Source: Palsa-504 sp963818225 | Lineage (GTDB): Bacteria > Actinomycetota > Actinomycetes > Streptosporangiales > Streptosporangiaceae | Direction: 5' to 3' | Assembly: GCA_963818225.1 (NCBI GenBank) | Contig: CAWFRO010000015.1 | Location: 124,001 to 188,000, forward strand | Length of the DNA stretch: 64,000 nucleotides | Part shown: positions 19,095-26,807 of the stretch, one piece after another | How the letters are laid out: every line of letters starts with the position of its first letter | How positions within the stretch are numbered: position 1 is the stretch's first letter | Translations under genes and position numbers: made by a program | Notes under the pieces: model-generated | Told to the model about the DNA's origin: nothing | The model's database searches: none | What the model saw: the letters and a program-made list of their open reading frames with translations, nothing else

Positions 19095-20242
19095 ATCGCC
19101 ACCCGGGCGGGCCGCGTGCGGCCCAGCACCGCGGCGTAATGGCCGATCAGCTCCTCGGTCAGCGCGGGCCAGGTGCGGCTGAGGACCTTCCGGCGCCCGG
19201 CCGCGCCGAACGCCGCGCGGGCCGCCGGGTCGGCGGCCAGCCGGGCGACCGCGGCCGGGAAGGCGCCCGCATCGCCGGGCGGCACCAGGTACCCGGTCAC
19301 GCCGTCCTGCACCAGGTCCAGCGGCCCGCCCGCGGCCGGCGCCACCACCGGGAGCCCGCTCGCCGCCGCCTCCTGCAGCGTCTGCCCGAACGTCTCGTAC
19401 GGCCCGCTGTGCACGAATACGTCGAGGCTGGCGTAAATGGCCGCCAGCTCGTCGCCGCGGCGCTCGCCCAGGAACACGGCGCCGGGCATCTGCTGCCGCA
19501 GCGTCGCCTCGGCCGGCCCGGCACCGACGATGACCAGCCGCATCCCGGGCAGCGCGGTGATCCCGGCCAGCAGCTCGACGTGCTTTTCCGGGGCCAGGCG
19601 GCCCACGTAGCCGGCGATGAGCTCACCGCCCGGCGCCAGCGCGGCCCGGATCTGGGTACTGCGCCGGGCCGGGTCGAAGCGGGCCGTGTCCACCCCGCGG
19701 CCCCACAGCCACACGTCTCGGATGCCGCGGCCGAGCAGGCCGGTCGCGGTGACCGTGGACGGCGCCAGCGTCCGGGCCGCATGGTTGTGGATGCGCCGCA
19801 GCCACTGCCACGCGACCGCCTCGCCGGGGCGGCCGAGCCGGTAGGCGTGCGCGTAGGACGGCAGGTCGGTCTGGAACACGGCGACCGCGGGCAGGCCCAG
19901 CCGGCCGGCCAGGGCCGCGCCGTACGCGCCGAGCATGACCGGGCTGGCCAGGTGAACGACCTCGGTCTGGTGCCTGAGCAGCGCGTGGTGCATCTCCCGG
20001 CTCGGCAGGCCGAGCCGGAAGCTCGGGTAGCCGGGCAGCGGCACGGCCGGGACGCGGACGACAGGGTAGGGGAACGGACCGGAATCCTGGCCCGCGCGGG
20101 GCGGCTGGTTGGCCCGCGGCCTCGGCGCGATGACAAGTGGCTGGTGGCCGCCGGCGGCGAGGAGCTGTGCCACCTGCACCACGCAGTGGGCGACGCCGTT
20201 GACGTCGGGCGGGAAGGACTCGGTGATGATCGCGACCCTCAT
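19091..20242 (-). CDS. GT4-family glycosyltransferase, MgtA/PimC-like mannosyltransferase
   Basis: A ~383-residue GT-B enzyme starting MRVAIITESFPPDVNGVAHC, the standard opening of the mycobacterial MgtA-like GDP-mannose-dependent family. The donor domain has YVGRLAPEKHVELLAG and VHSGPYETFGQTLQEAAASG. An upstream in-frame extension to 20398 exists but lacks the family's start. First gene of the three-gene operon with another GT4 and an SGNH hydrolase. A role in mannolipid or glycolipid synthesis on the cytoplasmic face is inferred. Confidence 0.9.
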   Translation of the reverse strand: MRVAIITESFPPDVNGVAHCVVQVAQLLAAGGHQPLVIAPRPRANQPPRAGQDSGPFPYPVVRVPAVPLPGYPSFRLGLPSREMHHALLRHQTEVVHLASPVMLGAYGAALAGRLGLPAVAVFQTDLPSYAHAYRLGRPGEAVAWQWLRRIHNHAARTLAPSTVTATGLLGRGIRDVWLWGRGVDTARFDPARRSTQIRAALAPGGELIAGYVGRLAPEKHVELLAGITALPGMRLVIVGAGPAEATLRQQMPGAVFLGERRGDELAAIYASLDVFVHSGPYETFGQTLQEAAASGLPVVAPAAGGPLDLVQDGVTGYLVPPGDAGAFPAAVARLAADPAARAAFGAAGRRKVLSRTWPALTEELIGHYAAVLGRTRPARVAI

Positions 20243-20472
20243 GGTCACAAGGTGCGATACCAACCGATCGAAGTGCCGCAGCCGCCATGACTTCCAGGCG
20301 AAGACTCCGTGACTTCTTAGCGGGTGCCCTCGCCTCACCACGGTGGCGGCGCGGACCACGATGGCGCCAGGCACGAGGAACCGGCGCGGTCCCTTCACCC
20401 GGTCTCCATTACCGGCACACCAGATCGCCTCACCGCCGCGATAGGAAAGGACAGCAACAAAGAGGTGACGCG
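20243..20472. promoter_or_regulatory. Divergent control region between glycosyltransferase operon and sugE-like gene
   Basis: This 230-base gap must hold both promoters. GAGG eight bases before the SMR gene is its ribosome site. SMR genes of the Gdx type are often controlled by guanidine riboswitches; I looked for paired ACGR-loop hairpins and saw ACGA twice (around 20357 and 20371) but no convincing stems. Confidence 0.3.
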
Positions 20473-20799
20473 ATGGCGTGGCTGACCGTTCTGGCCGCTG
20501 GCATGTTCGAGACCGGTTTCGCGGTCTCGCTGAAGCTGAGCCACGGGATGACCCGGCTCTGGCCGACGGTCAGCTTCGCCGCATGCGCGCTGATGAGTTT
20601 TGCCCTGCTCACCGTGGCGCTTCGGCGGCTCGAAGTCGGATCCGCCTACGCGGTGTGGACCGGGGTCGGCGCCGCCGGGGCCGCGGCAGTCGGCATGATC
20701 TTTCTCGGCGACGCGGCGTCCACCCTGAAGCTGGTCTCGATCGGCCTGATCCTGGGCGGCGTCATCGGCCTCAGCCTGTCCGGCGTGACACCCTCCTGA
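20473..20799 (+). CDS. SMR-family small exporter, SugE/Gdx-like
   Basis: A 108-residue, four-helix small multidrug resistance protein: MAWLTVLAAGMFETGFAVSL carries the essential Glu in helix 1 (position 13), then LKLSHGMTRLWPT, SAYAVWTGVGAAGAA and the GIILGGVIGLSLSG-like last helix. The WT-GVGAAG motif and the short length fit the SugE/Gdx group, which exports guanidinium or quaternary ammonium ions as antiparallel dimers. It is a single gene with GAGG eight bases before the ATG. Confidence 0.88.
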   Translation: MAWLTVLAAGMFETGFAVSLKLSHGMTRLWPTVSFAACALMSFALLTVALRRLEVGSAYAVWTGVGAAGAAAVGMIFLGDAASTLKLVSIGLILGGVIGLSLSGVTPS

Positions 20800-20918
20800 C
20801 CGCCGGCCGGCCCGGGCGGCCCCGATTGCGCCGCAGGCCGCCGGGCCGGCCGCGACGACGATGATGACCGCAAAGATGCCGAGCGTTCCGGCCCGGGCCT
20901 AGACGGGCATCGTCATCG

Positions 20919-21323
20919 CTAAGCGGGCTCTGCCGTGGCCCGGGCTCGGGCCGGCTCGGTGTCGCAGCGCGGGCAGTACCTGGTTTCGGGGAGGGCGGCG
21001 AGCAGCCCGGGCGGGATCGCCGATCCGCAAAGCTCGCAAGCGCCGAAACCGCCGGCCGTCAGTCGGCCGAGAGCTTCCTCGAGATCCGCCAGTTTCCGGC
21101 GTGCTCCGCACGCCCGGCGCAGCAGCGCCTGGGCCTCCCGCTGGCGTGAGGAGTCACCGCTGCCTTCGGCCTCGGCGGCGTGATAGGCCAGTGAGAGCTC
21201 GGTGAGCTCCCGCAGCCGCGCCTCCCACCGCGCCTCCAGGAGCGCCCGCCACTGCGGGATGGTCCGTTCTGCTCGGGGCAGCACGCTTCCCGCAGTGCTC
21301 CGGCCCCTTTCGGGGGCGCTCAC
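20919..21323 (-). CDS. TraR/DksA-type zinc-finger protein
   Basis: About 134 residues: a helical region (RTIPQWRALLEARWEARLRE, LVRRACGARRKLADLEEALG-like) and a C-terminal C4 zinc finger CELCG...YCPRCD, preceded by RLTAGGFGAC. This is the arrangement of actinobacterial DksA/TraR-like proteins. The start is uncertain; GTG 21323 is the first in frame after the preceding gene's stop and lies inside a 30-bp tandem repeat, and GTG 21294 is another option. It follows the PIG-L-like gene on the same strand, probably in one transcript. Confidence 0.75.
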   Translation of the reverse strand: MSAPERGRSTAGSVLPRAERTIPQWRALLEARWEARLRELTELSLAYHAAEAEGSGDSSRQREAQALLRRACGARRKLADLEEALGRLTAGGFGACELCGSAIPPGLLAALPETRYCPRCDTEPARARATAEPA

Positions 21324-21395
21324 CGGAGCCCGGCGCGGTACCGGGGCGCTCACCGGAGCCCGGCGCGGTACCGAGGGCTCACCGGAGCCCGGCCG
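21313..21395. repeat. 30-bp tandem repeat at the junction of the PIG-L-like and DksA-like genes
   Basis: GGCGCTCACCGGAGCCCGGC followed by GCGGTACCGG is present twice at exactly 30-base spacing and partly a third time. Each unit carries the same sequence as the 3' end of the PIG-L-like gene including its TGA, so the stop region was duplicated into the spacer. Confidence 0.8.
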
Positions 21396-22095
21396 CGGCC
21401 AGGGCGTCGTCGTCCGCCGGCGTCCACTGCGGATATGCCAGCCAGCGCAGGTGTTCGCGGCCGTCCAGCTGATCAATGCGGCGCACCAGCTGGGGCAGCG
21501 CGTCCGCCTGGCTGGCATGCGCGGCCGCGGCGGCCTTCTGGATGGCCCGGGCGACGGGGGCATCGGGGCCCAGATCGATCACCCAGGCGTCGCGGTCGGT
21601 CGGCCGGGTGCGCGCCGCCACCGGCAGGCCTGCCCGCGCGGCCGCGGCCCCGGCGGCCGCAGCCACGGCCGCGTCGTCCGGGCCGCCCGCCGCCGGGTCG
21701 ATGATCAGCACCAGGTCCGGCGAGTGTCGGCGGATCGCGCGCCATACCCGCTCGGTGAGATCGGCTAGCGGATGACGGCCCAGGCCGCCGTCGGGGAAAC
21801 TGGCCACGGTGACCGAGCAGATGCCCAGTACGCCGGCCGCGAGCTGCAGCTCCCCGGGCCGCACGGCCTCGAGGCGCGCGAAGGTGGAGTTCAGCGGCGA
21901 GGCCTCGCCGCGGGTCAGGCACAGCAGCGCCATGCGCGCGCCAGCACGGCGGAAGGCGTACAGCAGCCCGCCCAGGTCCGCCGACTCCTGGCCGGGCCGT
22001 GCCGTCACCGCCAGGACGCGGTCGGCCAGGGACAGCGGTGCGCCGTCGGGCGCGAGGCGCTCCATCGGCCCAGCCGCAAGTGGGGTGGTGGTCAT
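21379..22095 (-). CDS. PIG-L-like protein lacking the deacetylase zinc ligands
   Basis: A ~238-residue protein of the PIG-L/LmbE fold: VLAVTARPGQESADLGGLLY corresponds to the canonical AVxAHPDDE block, then RMALLCLTRGEAS and a strand ending LVLIIDPAAGGPDDAAV where HPDH is expected. The His-Pro-Asp-Asp ligands read Arg-Pro-Gly-Gln, and the third-ligand motif HPDH reads GPDD. Zinc-dependent deacetylation of GlcNAc-type substrates is therefore unlikely, and it may be a binding or regulatory relative. AAGGAG eight bases upstream fixes ATG 22095. A palindrome lies in its upstream gap. Confidence 0.75.
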   Translation of the reverse strand: MTTTPLAAGPMERLAPDGAPLSLADRVLAVTARPGQESADLGGLLYAFRRAGARMALLCLTRGEASPLNSTFARLEAVRPGELQLAAGVLGICSVTVASFPDGGLGRHPLADLTERVWRAIRRHSPDLVLIIDPAAGGPDDAAVAAAAGAAAARAGLPVAARTRPTDRDAWVIDLGPDAPVARAIQKAAAAAHASQADALPQLVRRIDQLDGREHLRWLAYPQWTPADDDALAAAGLR

Positions 22096-22138
22096 TGAAT
22101 GCTCCTTCAGCTCGCTCGACTTCACTGTCGCCAAGACA

Positions 22139-22150
22139 GGTGGATCCACC
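22139..22150. promoter_or_regulatory. Palindrome GGTGGATCCACC upstream of the PIG-L-like gene
   Basis: A perfect 12-bp palindrome in the 122-base gap before the PIG-L-like gene. The 12-mer GGATCCACCACG around it is identical to the outer arm of the nested palindrome at 14425-14436, so it may be an operator or a fragment of the same repeat. Confidence 0.4.
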
Positions 22151-22217
22151 ACGCAGCAGCGATGGAGACGGGATGGACGCTCGTCAGGTGAGCACGGTCG
22201 GCCCGGGGCCGGAGCGG

Positions 22218-23570
22218 TCAGGTGCCAGGGATGGCGAGGGTCATCTGCGTGCCATGTCCTGGCTTGCTGGTGGCCGTCAGCCGGCCGCCGTGCGCGCGGG
22301 CCAGTTCGGCCGCGACGGTGAGGCCGATGCCGCTGCCGGAGATACGCGCCGCACCGAGGCCGCGCCAGAACCGGTCGAAGATATGCGGCAGCTCATCAGC
22401 GGGGATGCCGGGCCCGGTGTCGGTCACCCGCAGCACCGCATCCGGGCCGGCCCGACTGGTGCCGACGGTGACGTGGCCGCCTGGTGGGGTGAACTTCAGC
22501 GCGTTGCTGAGCAGGTTGGTGATCACCTGGTGCAGCCAGCGTGGATCGGCCAGGATCGGGGCCGGAGCCAGCTGCCGGTCCACGGTGATGCCCGCCGCCT
22601 CGAACCGGCGGGCCAGGCTGTCGGCCGCGGCGGCCGCCAGGCTGGCCAGATCGCAGGGCTGCAGGTCCAGATGCAGGGCAGCGGCGTCGGCGGCGGCAAG
22701 GTCCTGCAGGTCGCCGACCATACGGGCCAGTCGCAGCACCTCATCGCGCAGCGACGTCAGCTCGGCCGGGGTGGGCTCGGTGACCCCGTCCAGCAGCGCC
22801 TCGTGCCCGGCCTGCAGCACCGCGACCGGGGTGCGCAGCTCGTGCGCCACGTCCGCGACCAGGTCTCGGCGGATCTTGTCCTGCCGGTCCAGGGTGTCGG
22901 CCATCTGGTCGAAGGCGGTGGCCAGCTCGCGCAGCTCACCGGGGGCCCGCATCGGCCCGGCCCGCGCCGCGCGATCCCCGCTGGCCATGGCCCGGGTCAC
23001 GGCGATCAGCCGGGCGACCGGGTGGGTGATCCGCCGGGCCACCACCAGGCCGGTGGCCAGCGCCAGCAGCGCCGCCAGCCCGGCCGCCCCGGCGATGGCC
23101 CGCAGCAAGTCCGACTTCAGCACCTGGTCCGAGGCGCTCAGGCCCGAACCGGTGGTGAACCGGACCACGGCTTCGCCGATCCGCTGCCCGCGGACCGCCA
23201 CCGGGGCGCTGGCCTGCGGGCCTGTCGCGTCGGCGAACTGCGGCGAGGAGGCGACGGGATGGCCCGTCTGGTCTCGCACCTGCACATCCGCGCCGGTGTT
23301 GGTGGCCAGGTCCACCACCGGGACCAGGTCGGCCGAGGCCCAGCTGTCGCCCCGGTCCCAGGCCACCCCCGCGGCCACCGCGATCGCGCTGGTCAGCTGC
23401 GTACGCTGCTGACTAGCGAGGTTGGAGACGTCCGCGGCGGCGAACGCCGCGGTCAGCCCGGCCAGCAGCGCGATGGCCACCAGCGCGACCGCCAGGAAGG
23501 CCAGGGCCAGCCTCAGCCCGAGGGTATCGCCCCGGCCGCCGCGGCCCGCTGGATTGTCCTGGTCAGTCAT
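22218..23570 (-). CDS. Sensor histidine kinase, BaeS/CpxA-like
   Basis: A ~450-residue kinase. It has an N-terminal transmembrane helix (ALAFLAVALVAIALLAGLT), an extracytoplasmic domain of about 110 residues, and a second helix (AIAGAAGLAALLALATGLVV). A HAMP domain follows (RRITHPVARLIAVTRAMASG), then the phosphoacceptor His in VAHELRTPVAVLQAG, the N-box NLLSNALKFTPPGGH, G1 DTGPGIP, the F-box IFDRFWRG and G2 GSGIGLTVAAELARAHGG. All catalytic boxes are intact. Its start overlaps the stop of the response-regulator gene, so both are translated together. The stimulus is unknown. Confidence 0.93.
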   Translation of the reverse strand: MTDQDNPAGRGGRGDTLGLRLALAFLAVALVAIALLAGLTAAFAAADVSNLASQQRTQLTSAIAVAAGVAWDRGDSWASADLVPVVDLATNTGADVQVRDQTGHPVASSPQFADATGPQASAPVAVRGQRIGEAVVRFTTGSGLSASDQVLKSDLLRAIAGAAGLAALLALATGLVVARRITHPVARLIAVTRAMASGDRAARAGPMRAPGELRELATAFDQMADTLDRQDKIRRDLVADVAHELRTPVAVLQAGHEALLDGVTEPTPAELTSLRDEVLRLARMVGDLQDLAAADAAALHLDLQPCDLASLAAAAADSLARRFEAAGITVDRQLAPAPILADPRWLHQVITNLLSNALKFTPPGGHVTVGTSRAGPDAVLRVTDTGPGIPADELPHIFDRFWRGLGAARISGSGIGLTVAAELARAHGGRLTATSKPGHGTQMTLAIPGT

Positions 23571-24258
23571 CGCGGGCAAGGCCGAGCCGGTACCCGCCGC
23601 CCAGCACCGTCTGGACGATCACTGGATTGCCCGGGTCGGCCTCGATCTTGCGGCGCAGGTTCTTCACATGTGAGTCGACCGTCCGCTCATACCCCTCGAA
23701 CTCATACCCGCGCACCCGGTTGATCAGCTCGTACCGTGAGTAGACCCGCCCCGGGACCGTGGCCAGCGCGACCAGCACACCCCATTCGGTCGGCGTCAGG
23801 TCGGCGGCTGCGCCGCGTACCGTCACCGCGCGGCGCGGCTCGTCGATCATCAGCGCGCCTCCGCCGTAGCTCGCGGCCCCCTGGGCCGCGGCGGGCCCGC
23901 CGCGGCGCAGTACCGCCTGGACCCGCAGCACCAGCTCACGCGGGCTGAACGGCTTGGTCACATAGTCATCGGCGCCCAGCTCCAGGCCGGCGATCCGGTC
24001 CTCTTCCGTGCTCCTGGCCGTCAGCATGACGATCGGCACCGGTCCGCTGACCCGCAGTTCCCTGGCCACCGTGTCCCCTCCCACGTCCGGCAGCCCCAGA
24101 TCCAGGATTACCAGGTCCGGTGCGGCGGAAGCCGCCATGGTAATCGCCTCCGCGCCGGATCCGGTCGACAGCACCGTGAACCCGGCCTGCTCCAGGTAAG
24201 ACCGCACCAGATCCCGGAGCTTGCGCTCGTCCTCCACCACCAGCACCGTCGCTGTCAT
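23563..24258 (-). CDS. OmpR/PhoB-family response regulator
   Basis: A ~231-residue regulator: receiver domain with acidic pocket VVEDERK, phosphoacceptor Asp in VILDLGLPDVGG, Thr in VMLTARS and Lys in DDYVTKPFSPREL, followed by a winged helix (LTPTEWGVLVALATVPGRVY, GYERTVDSHVKNLRRKIE). ATG 24258 is chosen because GGAAGG lies nine bases upstream. First gene of the pair with the histidine kinase. Confidence 0.95.
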   Translation of the reverse strand: MTATVLVVEDERKLRDLVRSYLEQAGFTVLSTGSGAEAITMAASAAPDLVILDLGLPDVGGDTVARELRVSGPVPIVMLTARSTEEDRIAGLELGADDYVTKPFSPRELVLRVQAVLRRGGPAAAQGAASYGGGALMIDEPRRAVTVRGAAADLTPTEWGVLVALATVPGRVYSRYELINRVRGYEFEGYERTVDSHVKNLRRKIEADPGNPVIVQTVLGGGYRLGLARDD

Positions 24259-24446
24259 TGCCGCCGACCTTCCCGTTTCCCGGCCCGTCCTGCCCGGCAT
24301 CTCCTATGATCCCCACGCCAGGCCGCCTTGTCCCGTCTGCGCCCGCCCCGGCCGGGCATCTCCATCCCGCCACCATGACAGCTTCACCGCGAGGGTATGA
24401 CCGCCGTATGCACTGACGGGAACAGCTCCGGCAGCTAGGCGAGCGT

Positions 24447-24623
24447 ATGAGCGGAAATGACCTGATCGTGGCGGCACCGTGGATCTTGTTCGTTGTCGCC
24501 CTGACCGTGGTCTGCATCCTGCTGCTCAGCGACCGGCCCCGGCGGCCCGGGAAGGGGCGCTCCACACCGCCGCATGCGGCCCGGGCCCGGCGAGAGAACA
24601 GCCGCCGGCCGTCCCGGAGATGA
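24447..24623 (+). CDS. Predicted 58-residue single-span membrane protein
   Basis: A short frame starting MSGNDLIVAAPWILFVVALT contains one strong hydrophobic helix (residues about 7-27, ending VCILLL) and a C-terminal tail of ~30 residues with a dozen Arg/Lys, which fits an inside-facing tail. It sits in the 619-base gap between the response-regulator start and deoC. No strong ribosome site precedes it (only a weak GGCGAG). I recognise no family. It could be a genuine small membrane protein connected with the adjacent envelope two-component system, or chance coding. Confidence 0.35.
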   Translation: MSGNDLIVAAPWILFVVALTVVCILLLSDRPRRPGKGRSTPPHAARARRENSRRPSRR

Positions 24624-24877
24624 TCTTCACATGATCGCCACACCTTCTCCAACCGGGCGTCAATCGGAGCTGGTCAGCTGATCTGCACGGCCTGGCTGGC
24701 AGCGATGGTGGGTGGGGGATGGACGCCGGCCAGGCCGCCAACGCGCGCCACCGGCGGATCGGCCTGACCGCCGCGACCCGGGCCGCTCACACCTGGCCGA
24801 CTCCCCAGGGCTCTCGCTGCGCTCGCCTGGCCACCCGTGCGATCGTGAGTGAGAATGGTGGCGGGAAGGAGTCGCCG

Positions 24878-25819
24878 ATGAGCGCGCTAGCTGACCTATC
24901 GGTGATCGCGGGCTCCTCGCTGCGGGATTTCCTGCACGGGCTGCCCGGCGTTGACCAGGTCGGGGCCGAGGCCCGGGCGGCCATGCTGGCCAGCCGGTCG
25001 ATCAAGACCACGGCCAAGCAGTGGGCCCTGGACGCCGCGATCTCGATGATCGACCTGACCACGCTGGAGGGCCAGGACACGCCGGGCAAGGTACGGGCCA
25101 TGTGCGCCAAGGCCAGGCGCCCCGATCCCGCCGACCCGACCGCGCCCCAGGTGGCGGCGGTCTGTGTCTACCCTGACCTCGCTCACCTGGCGGCGGCCGA
25201 GGTCAAGGGCACCGGCATCCACGTGGCCGCCGTGGCCACCGCGTTCCCCAGCGGCCGCACCAGCCTGGCGGTCAAGCTGGCCGAGGCCAGGTACGCGATC
25301 GAAGCCGGCGCCGACGAGGTGGATATGGTCATCGACCGCGGCGCCTTCCTGGCCGGGGACTACCAGCTCGTCTACGACGAGATCGCCGCCGTCCGGGAGG
25401 TCTGCGAGAACCAGGCGCATCTCAAGGTCATCCTGGAGACCGGCGAGCTGGTCACGCTGGACAACGTGCGCCGCGCGTCGTGGCTGGCCATGCTGGCCGG
25501 CGCCGACTTCATCAAGACCTCGACGGGTAAGGTGACTCCCGCCGCGACGCTCCCGGTCACCCTGGTCATGCTGGAGGCCGTGCGGGACTTCCGGGCGGCG
25601 CGCGGCCGCCAGGTCGGCGTCAAGGCGGCCGGCGGCATCCGCACCGCCAAGGACGCCATCCGGTACCTGGTCCTGGTCAACGAGACGGCGGGGGAGGACT
25701 GGCTGGATCCCCGCTGGTTCCGGCTCGGTGCCTCCAGCCTGCTGAACGATCTGCTCATGCAGCGCACCAAGCTGGCTACCGGGCGCTACTCCGGGCCCGA
25801 CTACTTCACCCTGGACTGA
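24878..25819 (+). CDS. deoC: Deoxyribose-phosphate aldolase
   Basis: A 313-residue class I aldolase that splits 2-deoxyribose 5-phosphate into glyceraldehyde 3-phosphate and acetaldehyde. The Schiff-base Lys lies in DFIKTSTGK; the proton-relay Asp and Lys regions are DEVDMVIDRGAFLAGD and VGVKAAGGIRTAKDA. GGAAGGAG six bases upstream fixes ATG 24878. Downstream on the same strand are an enoyl-CoA hydratase-like gene and two aldehyde dehydrogenase genes; the acetaldehyde product makes the ALDH pair a logical partner for deoxynucleoside catabolism. Confidence 0.95.
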   Translation: MSALADLSVIAGSSLRDFLHGLPGVDQVGAEARAAMLASRSIKTTAKQWALDAAISMIDLTTLEGQDTPGKVRAMCAKARRPDPADPTAPQVAAVCVYPDLAHLAAAEVKGTGIHVAAVATAFPSGRTSLAVKLAEARYAIEAGADEVDMVIDRGAFLAGDYQLVYDEIAAVREVCENQAHLKVILETGELVTLDNVRRASWLAMLAGADFIKTSTGKVTPAATLPVTLVMLEAVRDFRAARGRQVGVKAAGGIRTAKDAIRYLVLVNETAGEDWLDPRWFRLGASSLLNDLLMQRTKLATGRYSGPDYFTLD

Positions 25820-25861
25820 GCGCGCGCCGGGTATTCAGGCCCTGGTACTCAGCGGGCCTCA

Positions 25862-25873
25862 GGTTATAGAACC
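25862..25873 (+). promoter_or_regulatory. Palindromic GGTT-N4-AACC upstream of the enoyl-CoA hydratase gene
   Basis: GGTTATAGAACC stands 57 bases before the start codon in the only sizeable gap after deoC. It may be an operator; no regulator gene is adjacent. Confidence 0.3.
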
Positions 25874-25930
25874 GTAGTGGGTACCGTCTCGCCGAGCGCG
25901 GGAGCCCGCTCGAGGATTGGGAGCGCTCAC

Positions 25931-26725
25931 ATGGCCGGATATAGCGACATCCTGGTGGAGGAGGACGGCCAGATCGCCCTCGTGACGTTCAACCGCCCCG
26001 ACAAGCTGAACTCCATGGGCGGGAGCATGATGAGCGACTTGGTGCACTACCTGGGCACGCTCAATTCCGGGGAGTACCGGATCCGCGCCGTGGTGCTGAC
26101 CGGCGCGGGCCGGGCCTTCTGCGCGGGCGGTGATGTCACCGCCTTCCCGAACGTCAACGAAGCCAGGCGCGCCGAGCCATGGCGCCGCCCGCACCGGGAG
26201 ACCGACCCGGTCCTGGCCATGCGCGACTGCGACGTGCCGATCATCGGCGCGATCAATGGCTACGCGGTTGGCGGGGGCTTCGGCCTCGCGCTCGCCACGG
26301 ACTTCCGGATCTGCTCCGAGGATGTCGTCTTCCAGGCCGCCCAGATCAAGCGCGGCATCACGGCGGACGTCGGCTTGCCGTTCCTGCTGCAAGCGGCGGT
26401 CGGCACGCAGCGAGCGCTGGAGATTATCGCGACGGCACGGCGCGTCCACGCCGCTGAGGCGCTTGCGCTGGGCCTGGTGCTCGAAGTCGTGCCGCCGGAA
26501 AAGCTGGTCGAGCGCGCGCTGGAGATCGCCGGTCAGGTCGCGCAGAACGCACCGCTCGGCATCGCCGCCGCGAAGCGGCTGGTCTACATGGCTCACCAAG
26601 ACGACCTGTCCCGCGTTAACGAACTGACCGGCATGTTCGTACGGAAGTTGTTCGACACCGACGACGGCCGCGAAGGCGCCCGCTCCTTCTTCGAGCGGCG
26701 CGAGCCCAATTTCACCGGCCGCTGA
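25931..26725 (+). CDS. Enoyl-CoA hydratase/isomerase family protein
   Basis: A 264-residue crotonase-fold protein. The oxyanion-hole region is VVLTGAGRAFCAGGDVTAF and the second is GAINGYAVGGGFGLALATD. The usual catalytic Glu around the AxxGL motif region (VGLPFLLQ, where FGxxPE is common) is not obvious, so hydratase chemistry is uncertain. GGGAG seven bases before ATG 25931 supports the start. It lies between deoC and the ALDH pair; whether it shares their pathway is unclear. Confidence 0.85.
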   Translation: MAGYSDILVEEDGQIALVTFNRPDKLNSMGGSMMSDLVHYLGTLNSGEYRIRAVVLTGAGRAFCAGGDVTAFPNVNEARRAEPWRRPHRETDPVLAMRDCDVPIIGAINGYAVGGGFGLALATDFRICSEDVVFQAAQIKRGITADVGLPFLLQAAVGTQRALEIIATARRVHAAEALALGLVLEVVPPEKLVERALEIAGQVAQNAPLGIAAAKRLVYMAHQDDLSRVNELTGMFVRKLFDTDDGREGARSFFERREPNFTGR

Positions 26726-26807
26726 GCCGGGCCGATGCAGGGCACAATGAGGCCGAAGACCTGCCGCGGGGCAGCGGATGCCCTGCCTTACGCCACCCTG
26801 GACTGAC

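Noticed and set aside
20243..20472. Guanidine riboswitch before the SugE/Gdx-like gene
   Set aside because: Two ACGA tetramers are present but the flanking sequences do not form the required paired hairpins by eye. A covariance-model scan would be needed.
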